A stretch of DNA of 64,000 nucleotides from Corallium rubrum (GCA_964035015.1 OZ036017.1:5339496-5403495), one strand, 5' to 3'; shown: positions 1 to 10,729, counted from the first letter of the stretch. Notes: a model not told the origin generated them from the letters alone. A program made the numbers and translations.

Positions 1-430
1 ACAAAAGAGTTCGCACTTTAACCGCGTAGTTGACGTACAGCACGCGGCGGCGCCTGAGTCTGGCTCAGATCAGTTAGTAGGCGTGCGAAAACGAGCGCCT
101 TGAGTCTCCGCGGAGCGCTTTTTATAGAGCGGGTCTGTTTTACTATGGGCAAGGTATCGTCATATTATAGGAAATTTTAAATAAATCAATGATATTTTGC
201 CCAAGCCAAAGTCAGCCGACAATTTTATACTCGCCGTCAGGCCGATTATGGCCGAGATGGGTGAAAATCTTGCAGTAAACTATTGGGGAAACAGCGAATA
301 AATATTTTCCTTCGGATGCACACGCAGCTGCCTTATGACCACCCTCTTCCCAATCTCAGTTTATTGGGAACTTGTTACCTTGGCTTCTACTATATGCACG
401 GCATATTCTTTTCGAATTAACTGTTCACCA
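1..430. other. No gene seen
   Basis: I see no coding region, repeat or RNA signature that I can name in this AT-rich stretch before the first hairpin repeat. Confidence 0.4.
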
Positions 431-432
431 GC

Positions 433-506
433 ATCTGCAGCAATCTCGTTCCCAAAGCCTTCTCACCCGGGCCGCGCCCGCCAACCGAAGGCTCTGGGAT
501 AATCCA
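433..506. repeat. Hairpin MITE, CTCGTTCCCA family, copy 1
   Basis: A GC-rich hairpin lies in AT-rich flanks: its arms read AGCCTTC and GAAGGCT around a core of CCCGGGCCGCG. The same sequence recurs on the opposite strand at 2640-2712, and a shorter relative sits at 54161-54214. No coding capacity. I infer a non-autonomous hairpin element. Confidence 0.6.
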
Positions 507-589
507 TCGTCTCTTGCCAAAATTTAGCTTTGTTTTGACAACTTCTGTTTTGACAACTTTATTGGGAATAGCTAGATTTAAATTACATA

Positions 590-725
590 CTAACAGAAAA
601 AAACAAAACAAAAAAAAGGAAAACAAAAAAACAAAAAAACTAGCTATTAGACCCAAAAGGGCAAGTGCGAACGGGACCGATGGACCCATGCAAGGCACCG
701 CCCCTAGGGTAAAAATAAATAAATT
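590..725 (-). repeat. Short dispersed repeat, possible LINE 3' end
   Basis: An A-rich run is followed by GCGAACGGGAC and ACCCATGC. The same order of words recurs near 47785-47830 inside another element. The A-rich tract beside the block resembles a LINE 3' terminus, but no protein is left to prove it. Confidence 0.3.
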
Positions 726-885
726 AAAAAAAATTCATATCTAATTATGAGAAAACGAGCTTCCGTCGCAAATGAGCATGCGTGAGATTACGAAGCGCTA
801 TGTAAATGTAAATATTACGAAATATTTACATTTACTGCGGTTTTCAAGACAATTCGATGTTGTCGGTATCTTAGATTTATTTGTT

Positions 886-1031
886 ATGGCCTCGAAAAAC
901 GTTGATTTATTTAATGCTGCATTGAAGTATGCACTGCGTGAAACAAATAGAGATGGATTATGCACCAAAGAAAAGCAGTTCGAAGCCCTGAAGACGATTG
1001 TTGTTGAACGAAAAGACACCCTTGTCATCTG
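886..1031 (+). pseudogene. Possible RecQ-type helicase N-terminal fragment
   Basis: About 48 codons from an ATG at 886 read MASKNVDLFNAALKYAL..., then LCTKEKQFEALKTIVVERKD, then hydrophobic residues. This layout resembles the start of RecQ-like helicase domains, where a conserved QxxAL segment precedes LPTGYGKS. The expected Walker A is absent: at that point the frame runs into GGCGGATACAGGATT, the terminal sequence of a MITE also seen at 1600-1618. I read it as a truncated, transposon-interrupted fragment. The match is short and could be chance. Confidence 0.3.
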
Positions 1032-1619
1032 GGGCGGATACAGGATTTACAGCGATACAGGATTATACAGCGATACACTAGCAGCTGTATAACAATGCTT
1101 ATTGATACAGGCCGTAGCTATGGCCTCTCCTTTGCAATAAGTAAGATTGGACATCATGATACGCTAATATCTTGTAAATTTGAAACCCCAATTTTAAAAC
1201 AGTAAGAATCACGATTATATAGACGTATTGTATACAATCTCAATCTGAAATCTGAATATACATAGCAATTTTGGAACATAAACGTATAAAACATATCTCC
1301 ATGAGTCCACGATAATGACGACATATGGTGTATTCGTATATCTGGGTATTTTGTTTGGTAATTTATATCCTTCAAAACTCTTTCAAATCCCCCTCAAAAT
1401 GCAGGAAATGCGATTTCAGAGACTCTAAAATTCAAAATTTTTCCGGGGGAGCATGCCTCCGGACCCACCTGGAACTTTGTCGCACCTTCGGCGCTCCCTT
1501 ACCCCACGTAGTAAGTATTGCCTGTCCCCCCCCCCTCCCCGCGCCCTTGTTAAATATTCTGAAAGAAACAACTGACCACCATATAGTCACCCCCCTTGCA
1601 AAAATCCTGTATCCGCCAC
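1032..1619. repeat. Probable MITE with GGCGGATACAGGATT ends
   Basis: The left end carries GGCGGATACAGGATT, and the right end its complement inside AATCCTGTATCCGCCACTG. These ends resemble the CAGTGGCGGAT termini of the hAT copy at 16295. The right part (1385-1490) contains a dispersed block, ATGCAGGAAATG then TTTCAGAGACTCTA then GGGGGAGCATGCC, found again near 11770, 34280, 57270 and 62230. No clear target duplication was found, so the left limit is uncertain. Confidence 0.45.
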
Positions 1620-1661
1620 TGCCTGTGTGTTCTTCCCACTGGTTATGGGAAATCGCTTGTT

Positions 1662-2540
1662 TACCAGCGAATAAACTTGTCAAGAACTAAACAGCCTTTT
1701 AAACAGCAAGTAATCGACGGGTTTTGAATGGTTCCAAGAGAGAAAGCGGTGAGTAGCAAACTTGTAGCCGAAGTGGCACGGCGGGTATAAATAACGGCAT
1801 ATAATTATCTTGTCATTTGTGGAACAAGATGACAAGTAATTTCAGAACTACGCATCGTTGAAATAGATTGTGTACGTATGTTGTTATATGTTGAATGAGC
1901 TTTCATTTGATTAGAGTTCAAGATTCTGCGTTTTATGAAACTTGTTATACTGTCCAAAATGTGCGAACCACTGTTCCAAATAATATTTCATTACAAATAT
2001 ACAGGAAATCGACGCGATGAACCAAATCAACAGACGTTTTTCCATTTTAAAAATATTTTCCGTTTAACTAGAAGCTTGAAATTTATACCCCAAATAGAAA
2101 TTTTCAATAGCTTCTGTATGATATATATTTCAATGTTGTGCGTTAAATATTTCAAAAGAAATCTAAACTTATGTAACACTTGTGAGAAGTCAATTTCCTG
2201 TTTATTTGTAATATTATTTCAAACAGTGGTTCGCACATTTTGGACATTTTAACAAGTTTAATAAAACGTAGAATTTTGAACGATATATCAAATGAAAGCT
2301 CATTCAACACGTAACAACATATGTACACCATATACTTCAACGATATGTAGTTCTGAAATTACTAGCCATCTTGTTCCACAACTGACAAGATACCGCACCT
2401 CGAGCAACACGCCACTTCAGTACTCACCGCTTTCCCTTTCGAAACCAGCATAAGCCACCGAATACTTGCTGTTCAACTGCTGTTTGGTTCCAGAATCCAG
2501 AGGTTTGGTTCTTGACAAGTTTCAGTCGCCAGATAAAATT
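1662..2540. repeat. Foldback element with long inverted arms
   Basis: The left arm (about 1662-1990) and right arm (about 2212-2540) are inverted copies with small indels. Shared blocks include CTTGTCAAGAAC, GAAAGCGGTGAGTA, TGTGGAACAAGATG and GTGCGAACCACTGTT. The central loop of about 220 bp is AT-rich without a gene. ORFs here are on repeat arms and are not credible proteins. Likely a non-autonomous foldback DNA element. Confidence 0.7.
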
Positions 2541-2639
2541 TGAAACCCTTCAAGGCTTTCGAAAGACAAAACTAGCCACTGTCAACATGAGAAAATCCAG
2601 CGAAAGTCTCCCGAGCAAAGAACCAATGAAATGTCGATT

Positions 2640-2712
2640 TGAAACGGATTATCCCAGAGCCTTCGGTTGGCGGGCGCGGCCCGAGTGAGAAGGCTCTGGG
2701 AACGAGATTGCA
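2640..2712. repeat. Hairpin MITE, CTCGTTCCCA family, copy 2
   Basis: This is the reverse complement of the block at 433-506, with GAAGGCTCTGGGA beside AGAAGGCTCTGGGAACGAG. With copy 1 it brackets 1.1-2.5 kb, but the copies are short hairpins in their own right, so I do not treat them as the ends of one larger element. Confidence 0.6.
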
Positions 2713-3348
2713 TCTGCAGCGGAAATTTAAAACTCTGTTTGATTGATAGGTAATTAACGTGTCAACCAATGGATTGCGAGCGTTTGCCGGCAAAAGGTCC
2801 CTTCACTGTCCGTCTCACTGCTATGCTTGAAATTCAAAATATTAAAGAATTACTTCAGAAGTCATTCTTTAAATTGAAAATATTATCACCTGAGGAAAAG
2901 AACGGAAGGACTGAGGGCTAATCATACTTACTTGCAACCAGTGGCTGAATTGCAAAGGATGCAGACTCAACATTGGTCAAGTGGAAGGTATATCAAAGGC
3001 ACTCCAGGCAGCTGCCATACGACCATGTTTGACCACAGATCACACCTAAGATCTAGGTGTTGATTTTCAATGGAGGGAAAAAACAGAAAACCCAACAAGA
3101 AACCCTAGCTTGAAGAACAAGAAAGCATGTGCAGATCCAAGGGGGGTGTGGGGAGTGCATGCATCCCTATTTAATGCACAATGTTTCAATATGCACACTA
3201 TAGATTTTATTTATGACTTTGTATTACTCTTAAATTTAAAACTTCACTCAAAACTACACCAAAAGGCTGAAAACTAGTGGTGTTAAATGATATACCTGTA
3301 CTGATACACCAATATATCGCCATGCATTAGTTAGTTCACGATAGGGGT

Positions 3349-3770
3349 TGTTCACAAAATACATGATGCTTGGTGGGTGGGGGTGTGAGGGGGTGTTCGT
3401 TGAAGCATCACAAGGGGGGAGGGTATAACAAACACAGTCACCTGACAGACAGACTGAAAAACTAAGTATTTTTTTCATGATTCAGAATCAACTTTAGTAG
3501 CTGTTCACAATGTTTCTTTCAGTTTTTAAAGTTTTAGATAATACAGTATCTATGTATATGTATTTCATACTATTACATGAAGAAAAAGCTGATACTGTAT
3601 TTTATATTGGAGTAGGGGGGGGGGGGGGGAGGGGTAAGCCCAAAATCATGTATTTAAAGGGGGTGAGGGGGGGGGGAGGGTGATTACATCTGTCACACAG
3701 CATCACAGGGGGGAGGGGTGTGTGTTGAAAATCCATGAAAACACCATCACATGTTTTGTGAACAGCCCCT
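3349..3770. repeat. MITE with G-rich arms
   Basis: Ends are inverted: GGGGTTGTTCACAAAAT on the left and ATGTTTTGTGAACAGCCCC on the right, followed inward by CATGATG and CATCA. Between them lie long G-rich runs on both sides (3380-3425 and 3615-3720). No gene is visible. Confidence 0.6.
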
Positions 3771-3867
3771 TATGATATGGTGCACACAGAACTGAATTGA
3801 GGGACAATGCAAAAACATTTTAATAAGAAAATTGTATAGCTGTATATGTTCTTATTTTCAGAGTTTT

Positions 3868-4207
3868 AAAGGTGCTGTCCAGTCCATTCTGCACATGATC
3901 CACCATCTTTGTTTTGAGGACCCTCAAAACATGACATTTGTAGATTAAATTACATGATGTACTCAGCTAAGTGTAAATTGTTTATAGGAGCAACATGGCA
4001 GAAAAGTAATTTGGCAAGGATATCTCTTTGGATTTCTTCTATTTCTTATGAAAATATTTTGTTGTCAGTACAAGTTACTAATTACCAGGAAGCAAGAAAA
4101 TTAGCTAAGTTGAATAAGGTATCAGTATATTTTTTTGTAAAATATGAAGATGTTGATGTAAACATTAGTTACGTACATGCACAGAATGGACTGCACAGCA
4201 CCTTTCA
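3868..4207. repeat. MITE with AAAGGTGCTGT ends
   Basis: About 30-bp terminal inverted repeats: AAAGGTGCTGTCCAGTCC left, complement GGACTGCACAGCACCTTT right, with CATTCTG and CAGAATG continuing inward. The AT-rich interior has only a shadow ORF. The target duplication is not clear. Confidence 0.65.
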
Positions 4208-4285
4208 TATTTTTCTTATTTATAATAAGTAAAACAATGAAGCCTCAAGATTTGTGTGTAAGATTTTCAGACAATTTTATTATAA

Positions 4286-4447
4286 GTAATAGCATGGTTT
4301 TGGGGTTGATTAGTGATTAAATGTACCCGAAAGCCGAGGGAGATTTAGTAAAAGTCCCGAGGGCTTCACCCTCGGGACTTTTACTAAATCTCCCGAGGCT
4401 TGAGGGACATTTAATCACTAATCAACTGAAACACCATGCTATTACTT
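4286..4447. repeat. Near-perfect palindrome
   Basis: Arms run from GTAATAGCATGGTTTTG to the complementary CAAGCATGCTATTAC-like end, with GGGACTTTTACTAAATCTCC and its complement either side of a short GGGCTTCACCC turn. Similar ends (AAGTAATAGCATGG) recur near 45270. Likely a foldback element. Confidence 0.65.
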
Positions 4448-4884
4448 TGTAATATTACGGTTTGCGAGGAAGATGTAAAAGTCCCGTGTGAATAAAGATT
4501 AAGATGAAATAAAGTCATTGTGACTCGCATGCTTATACGTAAAAGTATGTGTAGAATTGTTTTTGTGAAATTAAAGTTTGCAATCGTGCTACAGTATGTA
4601 TGCGTGTGGATAAACAAGCGTTTTCCATAAACATTAGATATGCAGATTAGTTTCTAATCGCACCAAGGTATGATTAGTTAGTAATCACACCTAGGCATGA
4701 TTAGTTACTAATCGTACCTAATGTTTATGGATTAGGTAATTTAGACGTTAAATGTACCTGCGAGAACAAAAGAAACCAAGGGAACCGTGATATTACTTTG
4801 ATTAAACATTGCCTTTAAAACCAGAAGTCACATGCATTGTTTTTTCACAACAATACATCACCAACATGTTGCTTCCACTGTACA

Positions 4885-5200
4885 TAGTCAATCGAGATAT
4901 GGTCTGGAAACTCAGCTAAAGTCTTCGGTCTATCTTTTTGTTCACCTTTACGCATTTTTGTGCACGCGGTGCACAGTCACTGAACACATTGTATTTTAGT
5001 GTAATGAATGAATTGTCCAATAGCAATGTTTCAGTTCAATCACTCTGACAACCGTGCTATTTAAATGTTAATAAACCTAAAACAAAGGATGTGCACGGTG
5101 TAAGGTACGGTTCAACATAAAATCACAGCTCATTATAGGTGCTTTGAAGTTTGCTGAGTTTCCAGACCATATACTGTATCTCGATTGACTATGCACTGTA
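4885..5200. repeat. Inverted-repeat element
   Basis: The left arm has GTCAATCGAGATATGG then CTGGAAACTCAGC; the right arm has the complements GCTGAGTTTCCAG and CTCGATTGAC. An inner pair (GCACGCGGTGCAC and GTGCACGGTG) also pairs. No ORF of note. Confidence 0.55.
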
Positions 5201-5461
5201 TCAAGATATAAATCGTATCGTGGGCAAACTGTGTCATTACACCACTACTGAAAACAGCATTTCAAAGACCTAAGTAATCAAAATTTTTCCAGGGGGGACA
5301 TACCCCAGACCACCCAAAAATTTCTCACACTTCACACACACACCCCTAATTTATTTCAGCAATTACATACAGTAGGGTGTGTGCTTGTCTGTACAGGTAT
5401 TGGGGTATGCTCCATACAATTTCGCTTGACCTTTCTACTACACCCCCAAGTGTGTACTAAC

Positions 5462-6029
5462 CTGGAGAACATCGCAGCCAACCCCAGGACAACTTTCTCT
5501 TTGGTCGACGTCTGAGTTCCAGCATTAACTTTTTAAAACATATAAAATAATCATCGTCCACGCGAAGTAGATACTTAAACTTGTACCGCTCGCTCGCCCA
5601 TTGAATCAGCCAAAGATACCTTCGAGCAAAATTCATCCCACCGGGTGACTGGGCGAATAGCATGTCGTTGAATGAACGACTTTCGTTGTGAAGACTCGAT
5701 TTCACTTTGCCTTCTAATGGCCTCCCTTCAACATCTTGTCCATCAGTGACAAACCAGCATACAACATCCTTGGTAATCTTACACTGACTGCCCCACGTTT
5801 GTCGAACGGCATTTCTCCGGTCTAAATATGGCGGGGAACTGAATATGCCGATAAACAACGTCAACGCCGTACGTCGTTCGATGTCTGAGATCGGTTTGGC
5901 GCTTTCCTGAACGAGAGCAAGGAAAGATTTCAGTAACAGATCATTTAAAAAAAATAGTGCAAAACCTGCTAGTAAGAGAGCAGCCAAAAGCACACGCCAG
6001 ACAATGTTTACAACTCGCTGAGAAGTCAT
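5462..6029 (-). CDS. Beta-1,3-glycosyltransferase (GT31), first coding exon
   Basis: A 189-codon exon on the minus strand begins at ATG 6029-6027. Residues about 7-34 form a hydrophobic stretch, the signal anchor of a type II Golgi membrane protein. The lumenal part carries GT31 family marks: RRNAVRQTWG near residue 72, and KYLLRVDDDYFIC near 155, whose DDD is the metal and UDP-sugar binding DxD motif. It ends in KLSWGW, as GT31 members do before their next conserved block. The exon stops at AG|GTTAGT (donor at 5461) in phase 1, so the rest of the catalytic domain lies on later exons. I could not find them in 1-5450, so the gene probably leaves the window. It resembles B3GALT6-type and related galactosyl- or GlcNAc-transferases. 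The acceptor sugar cannot be told from this half. Confidence 0.85.
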
Positions 6030-6044
6030 GTTGCAAATTCATGA

Positions 6045-6370
6045 GCTTCTCCACAGAATGAAGAACTGAGCAGAAGGGCCACTCGGGTCGGAACCTTTGA
6101 AGTTTTTGTCCTCCGCGCTTGTTACCGAAAACCACTTCCGGAAAATCTCGCAGCCAGTAAACCTCAGCCAGGTCAACAAGGAGTGCAATGGCGAAATACG
6201 GAGTTGGATCACTAAAATCGCTATATCTCACAAACTAGTCGCTCGATTTTTACGCTACAACCAGTAGTAATAGAGGAGAGGTAGATGACAATATTTTTGC
6301 CGTTTAGAAGGTACGAAAAACATTTGAAAGTGAAAATTTACGGAATTAAAACGAACTCGAACCGCCACTA
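6045..6370. repeat. Left arm of inverted duplication at the GT31 5' flank
   Basis: This arm covers the region just upstream of the GT31 start codon. Its reverse complement recurs at 7905-8085 and again at about 8725-8770: AAATCGCTATATCTCACAAA, GGCGAAATACGG and GCAGAAGGGCCA are shared. The right-hand copy is split by the MITE at 8136-8714. The GT31 promoter region is therefore present twice, head to head. Confidence 0.75.
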
Positions 6371-7904
6371 TGTGAAGCTATTTAAGCATTTAATACCGTC
6401 TTCTTTAAACTTGCATTTACAAGCAAAAATTAGAGCAGACAATCTTTGAAAACACTTTAAACGTTAAGTATAAAGATTAAACTGCACATCTTTCCTGTTA
6501 TTTCTTGAATGGAATGAGTAATTTTGAAGAACAAAGCAATTCTATTAGGTGACGTTTTGTCGTTTTACAGTATTAAATATATTTTGAAATTAATTAGGCC
6601 AGTTTAGTACCGTTGTTATATTTTTTTAAAATTTCATAAAACTAACATGTAGGAACTAAACTTATGGTATACGTAGAGGTAACTTATGTTTAAATTACTG
6701 CTTGGTGTCACCACCTGTGAGCTGTTTGCTGTCTTGTTGTTTGACACCAGGAGCCAGGGGCTATTTGTATGTTTTAATACCATATTTGCAGTCAAAAAAC
6801 TGAATTACAAAATATACCAAATTTGTATTAGAATACATGATAGAATATATATAAAGTTTTTTCACATCATTGTCTTACAGAAGGAATAAAACTTTTTCAA
6901 TAGCAATCAGTTTTGCATGTTGAAATCATTTTATATTGTGCAAGTTTAGCCAGTTTATATACAGCACTATAAACCATTGATTAATTGAAACTAACTAGGC
7001 AGAAATGTTTGCATGCAATTGCATTCTCCATTCTTTTTTGTAATCTGGAAAGGCCTGATTAGCAAAATTTAATCTCAGCTTGGACAAGGACATTGTTTTA
7101 GCAAAAGTAATTTCTCTGAATGACTTTGTTTGGACATATATAATTATGCAAAATTCAAAGTTAGTGCAAATTTGCTGTTGCACTGGTGCAGTTCAAGAAG
7201 AAATTCAACCTCAATTCAATCACAAACAGTCAATCCCAAATATTTATTTTTATATAGCAAAAAACAATTTACACTGTAGTACAAATCAAAGTACAGTATC
7301 AAACTATAGAAATAATTTACAAGTGACCATCCAATAAACACAATACTCCATTGAAATTCTTATTATACACCAGTCCTTGTTTTGATCTAAAATATGTACT
7401 ATGAAGGAGCTTAGCAACCCCAATCTTGGACTGATCGCATATATTTCAGTACACTGCTTTCAAGTTCAGGAAGATCAATGGTCTGATATGATATGAATAT
7501 ATTAAACAAGTTCAAGAAGAAGTACTGTATGCATGATTCAACTGTAATAAAAAACAAAACAAACATAAAAATCAGCCACGCTTCTTAATAAAAATATTAA
7601 AGTTATTATTGGAGAGCTATTAACTTTAGTTTTGAAAAGCGGGTAGTTTGTGGGCACTTGGTAGTTTGATTTATGGAATACTGGTCAGCAAATTTCAGAG
7701 TGTCACAGTGTGTAATTGCCCCAAATTCACCTAACAGAATTGCTTCGTTGTTCAGAGCTACTCGTCTAATTCAATAAATAATAACACATACGTGTGATTT
7801 CATCTTTGTACTCAATGTTTGAAATGTTTTCAAAGAGTTTCTACTCTTTTTTTCAAGCCGTAAATGCAAGTGGAAAATCGACAAGAATATTTTAGTGGCT
7901 CTAT
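6371..7904. other. Spacer of the inverted duplication
   Basis: AT-rich sequence of 1.5 kb with only short ORFs that lack family features. No terminal repeat, RNA motif or splice-bounded exon was recognised. Confidence 0.4.
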
Positions 7905-8770
7905 ACTGTGGCGGTTTTAATTCCGTAAATTTTCACTTTCAGATGTTTTTCATGTCTTCTAAACAGCAAAAATATTGTCACTTACCTTCTCTCAATCACT
8001 ACTGGTTGTAGCGTGAAGATCGGGCGACTAGTTTGTGAGATATAGCGATTTTAGTGAAGCAAATCCGTATTTCGCCATTACATGCGAGCTTCGCAGACCT
8101 CGCGCATGCGCACTGAAATACGGCGACACTCCGAGGGTCGGCGTTAGATCATATTGAATTAACGTACAGTGTCACAACTTGGAACTTTAAAAATGGATTG
8201 GCGTGCGTGTATTAAAAGCGACGGCAGTATAGTTTCAAGATAAACGTCCGCGTGTCTTCTTTGACGACTTTCGCTGTTTGATGCAAAAACTAACAAACAA
8301 ATCGAGTAATGACGACAAGATAAAACATTGAGTTCTCAGCCTTCCTCAAGAACGGCGCAGACGGACTCCAGATGAGAGAGAATCGGGATATTGATTATTG
8401 GTTTTTATATGAATCGTGACTTAATACAAGTGTTTTACCTGACATCCCTTTTTTGTAAATAGCAGAAAATCAGATTGAAAGTTGTGCACATTTTGCATTG
8501 ACCTAATCACCGTCTCGCCACGAGTTTTGCGTGCTGACATTTCGCTCATAAGGTCATTTGCACCTTTATTATAAATACGTACTTAATATGAATTATTTAT
8601 CGCAATTTTCCGATTTTCCCCGCAATTACATCACTACCCGGGTATCTCAAAACTTCAGGTATAGCAAAGTTGTGACGTCACTGTACGTTAATTCAATATG
8701 ATCTAACGCCGACCCACTCCGAGCCCCGACTGGCCCTTCTGCTCAGTTCTTTATTCTGTGGCTTCTCTGT
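7905..8770. repeat. Right arm of inverted duplication, interrupted by a MITE
   Basis: The complement of 6045-6370, beginning TTTTAATTCCGTAAATTTTC and running to GGCCCTTCTGCTCAGTTCTT. A middle stretch differs from the left arm, and the element at 8136-8714 is inserted in it. No GT31 coding sequence follows on this side, so only the 5' flank was copied. Confidence 0.7.
8136..8714. mobile_element. 579-bp MITE with 36-bp TIRs and 9-bp target duplication
   Basis: Terminal inverted repeats of about 36 bp are identical (start GGTCGGCGTTAGATC, inner end AACGTACAGTG). The 9-bp CACTCCGAG flanks it exactly on both sides (8127-8135 and 8715-8723). A 9-bp duplication points to a Mutator-like or Merlin-like transposase. 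No ORF of size inside, so it is non-autonomous. Perfect ends suggest a fairly recent insertion. Confidence 0.88.
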
Positions 8771-8898
8771 ATCTTTACGGAGATCGTCGGAGATGTGTCG
8801 GAATGGAATGGAATTAGCCTGCGGGCGGTAGGCGGGCAACGCGAAAATACCATATCTCGTATATATGAACTCATAGCCAACTCGGCGCTTACCCAGGC

Positions 8899-8902
8899 TA
8901 TG

Positions 8903-8960
<58 letters not shown>

Positions 8961-8978
8961 CATATCATCATCATCATC
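8899..8978. repeat. (TCA)n microsatellite
   Basis: About 25 TCA units with a few interruptions. The serine- and histidine-rich ORF across it is an artefact of the repeat. Confidence 0.95.
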
Positions 8979-9053
8979 AATTTCGGCCCTTTTCCTTATT
9001 CAGGGTCGGCCCTCTGGTTCTTGACTTCGCCACTCTCTCATTTACTCCCGTTA

Positions 9054-9662
9054 CTACAGTATATTATCCTCCTTGATGTACATTGGTACAGGGACATTGG
9101 TACAGGTACATTGGTCTCCTCTTGGTCTTGTCCCTTCTATCGCTTTCCTTCTAATTTTCGTTATTGGGTCCTCTTCACCCCTCCTCACACAGTGGCCATA
9201 CCGCCATAGTCTGCTTTCCCACAACTTGTTGACTATTGATGTAATTATGTCTTCATTTCTAATTCGTTCTCTAAGGATTACACCTTTAATCTTTTGCGGC
9301 ATCCTCATTTCCATCCTATCTGAGAGCGTTTCCTCTTTCTTTCGGATGGCCCATGCTTCTGCTCCATCACAGCTTAATTACTTTTCACAGGTATTGGAAT
9401 TGCCTTATCACATATAGTCCCCGCTATTTCTCTCCATTTGCACCACCCTGCTTTTATTCTTGCTCTTATTGCTGCTTCACAACCCCCTTCTATTTGTAAT
9501 ACTGACCCTAGGTAATTGAATTTTTCCACTTGTTTTAAAGTGTCCCTTCAGACCCTTCCTCTGTATAGTTGATGTTGATCTGCTGCATCGTATTTCTTTC
9601 ACTGACTATAACCTCCGTTTTTATTTCGTTTATCTTAAGTCTTCCTCTCTCCAGCCTTTCCT

Positions 9663-9690
<28 letters not shown>
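9054..9690 (-). pseudogene. LINE reverse transcriptase C-terminal remnant
   Basis: In several short minus-strand segments the translation gives VEKFNYLGSVLQ, AEAWAIRKKEE, RMEMRMPQKIKGV, LRERIRNEDI, then LWRYGHCVRR and GTRPRGD. This is the usual order at the C-terminal end of jockey/RTE-type non-LTR reverse transcriptases (YLGS thumb segment, RMLRW..G..LRDRIRNEDI, LRWFGHV.R, KRPRGRP). The palm domain with YxDD is missing, and the upstream side ends in the (TA)n tract. A short local duplication of TACATTGGTACAGG breaks it near 9080-9115. Dead copy. Confidence 0.75.

Positions 9691-9730
<40 letters not shown>
9665..9730. repeat. (TA)n tract 1
   Basis: Pure TA dinucleotide repeat abutting the palindromic ribozyme element that follows. 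Confidence 0.95.
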
Positions 9731-9732
<2 letters not shown>

Positions 9733-9753
9733 CAATAAAGACAAATAGTTTTG

Positions 9754-9805
9754 CTGTCACTACTCTGAGTTTCACGCACTTCGGCGATCGTCAGGCAACT
9801 GACAG
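9754..9805 (-). ncRNA. Hammerhead ribozyme, left arm of palindrome
   Basis: The reverse strand reads CTGACGA (9794-9788), a stem-loop CGC..GCG, then GAAAC (9773-9769) and ACTC-A-GAGT as a self-complementary helix III. Predicted cleavage is after GTA, between 9761 and 9760. Helix I pairs GTTGC with GTGAC, including wobbles. This is the type I hammerhead layout (helix I open). It is an exact mirror of the copy at 9911-9962. Confidence 0.8.
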
Positions 9806-9910
9806 ATTTACGTTTAATTATTCATGTATATACAGTTACAGGGGGTTTTAAATGCCGCCATGTAACTTAAAACCCCTGTAACTGTATATACATGAATAAT
9901 TAAACGTAAT

Positions 9911-9962
9911 CTGTCAGTTGCCTGACGATCGCCGAAGTGCGTGAAACTCAGAGTAGTGACAG
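9911..9962 (+). ncRNA. Hammerhead ribozyme, right arm of palindrome
   Basis: CTGACGA at 9922-9928, helix II CGC/GCG with a CGAAGT loop, GAAAC at 9943-9947, helix III ACTC-A-GAGT, and predicted cleavage after GTA at 9955. Helix I pairs GTTGC (9917-9921) with GTGAC (9956-9960). A U-U opposition sits at the base of helix II and recurs in sister copies. Near loop-less helix III fits ribozymes that work as dimers, as described in Penelope-like elements and animal retrozymes. Confidence 0.82.
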
Positions 9963-10065
9963 CAAAACTATTTGTCTTTATTGATTTATTCTCGCTCTAC
10001 TAGCAATAGTATCGAGTGCTCTTTTAGTTTTATGTCATCACTGTACCATCCGCAGTAATAATTAT

Positions 10066-10067
<2 letters not shown>

Positions 10068-10121
<54 letters not shown>
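10068..10121. repeat. (TA)n tract 2
   Basis: TA repeat directly followed by AATAAATAAATAA and the end of the Penelope-like element. Confidence 0.95.
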
Positions 10122-10130
<9 letters not shown>

Positions 10131-10414
10131 TAACGAACCTTCCCCCTCCGAAGTAAGAACTCATTTATAAATTAATCACAACAAACTTCAAAATACTATT
10201 TCACTTTATTAAACCAACGTTTCCGGGCAAGCCCCTTTTTCAAGGCAAAAGATCAAATCTCCAGCGTCTTTTATATGCCACACTAATTTCAAAATCCATT
10301 AACAAAAAATCTCTTAAATTCAAACCCCTTCGGATAAAGGTATCCAAGGTGTATGCCCAAAAGCCTTCTCTTTCGGTTGGATCATTTATATTAGTTTTAT
10401 CGATTATAAAACTA

Positions 10415-10695
10415 AAACTAAACTAATGTTATTTATACTGGATAGCTCTATCAGTTAATACCTAACTGTTCTTCCTAGAGGTCCAGTAAAGGCCATCCCT
10501 CATTGGTCCAGTGTTTCTACAGGAGGAAACCGGAGTACCCGGAGGAAACCTGCGATGTTGGTAGAGTCAAACTGGAAGCACTCTTCTCACATGCGGCCAA
10601 GGTGAAATTTTAATCGGAGAACTGCTGAGAGCAGGAATTGAACCCGGGTCGCAGAGGTGAAAGGCACGTGCACTAACCACTGTGCCACCAACACC
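10415..10695 (-). mobile_element. tRNA-derived SINE inserted in PLE-1
   Basis: On the minus strand the head reads TGGCACAGTGGTTAGTGC (A box) and CCCGGGTTCAATTCCTG (B box), followed by a body with TTTCCTCCGGGTACTCCGG and a TAA/TTTAG-rich tail. That is the anatomy of a tRNA-headed SINE. It sits between the GIY-YIG region and the terminal arm of PLE-1, so it landed after the retroelement. Target duplication is unclear. Confidence 0.75.
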
Positions 10696-10729
10696 CCAAT
10701 TATCATAACTTTCAAATCGATCAAACCCT

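Larger units (their letters stand above)
9727..9989. repeat. Near-perfect palindrome carrying two hammerheads
   Basis: Arms of about 123 bp are almost exact reverse complements around a loop near AATGCCGCCATGTAAC. Each arm contains a full hammerhead core, so one ribozyme points left and one right. The element directly abuts (TA)n tract 1, and its right flank carries CTCGCTCTAC, a word also seen in the neighbouring ribozyme elements. Confidence 0.9.

Noticed and set aside
772-1092. A full RecQ helicase gene
   Set aside because: Only about 48 codons resemble the family, the Walker A motif is missing, and a MITE end interrupts it.
425-2712. A single 2.3-kb transposon with the hairpins at 433 and 2640 as its ends
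   Set aside because: Each hairpin is self-contained, a relative occurs alone at 54161, and no flanking duplication was seen.
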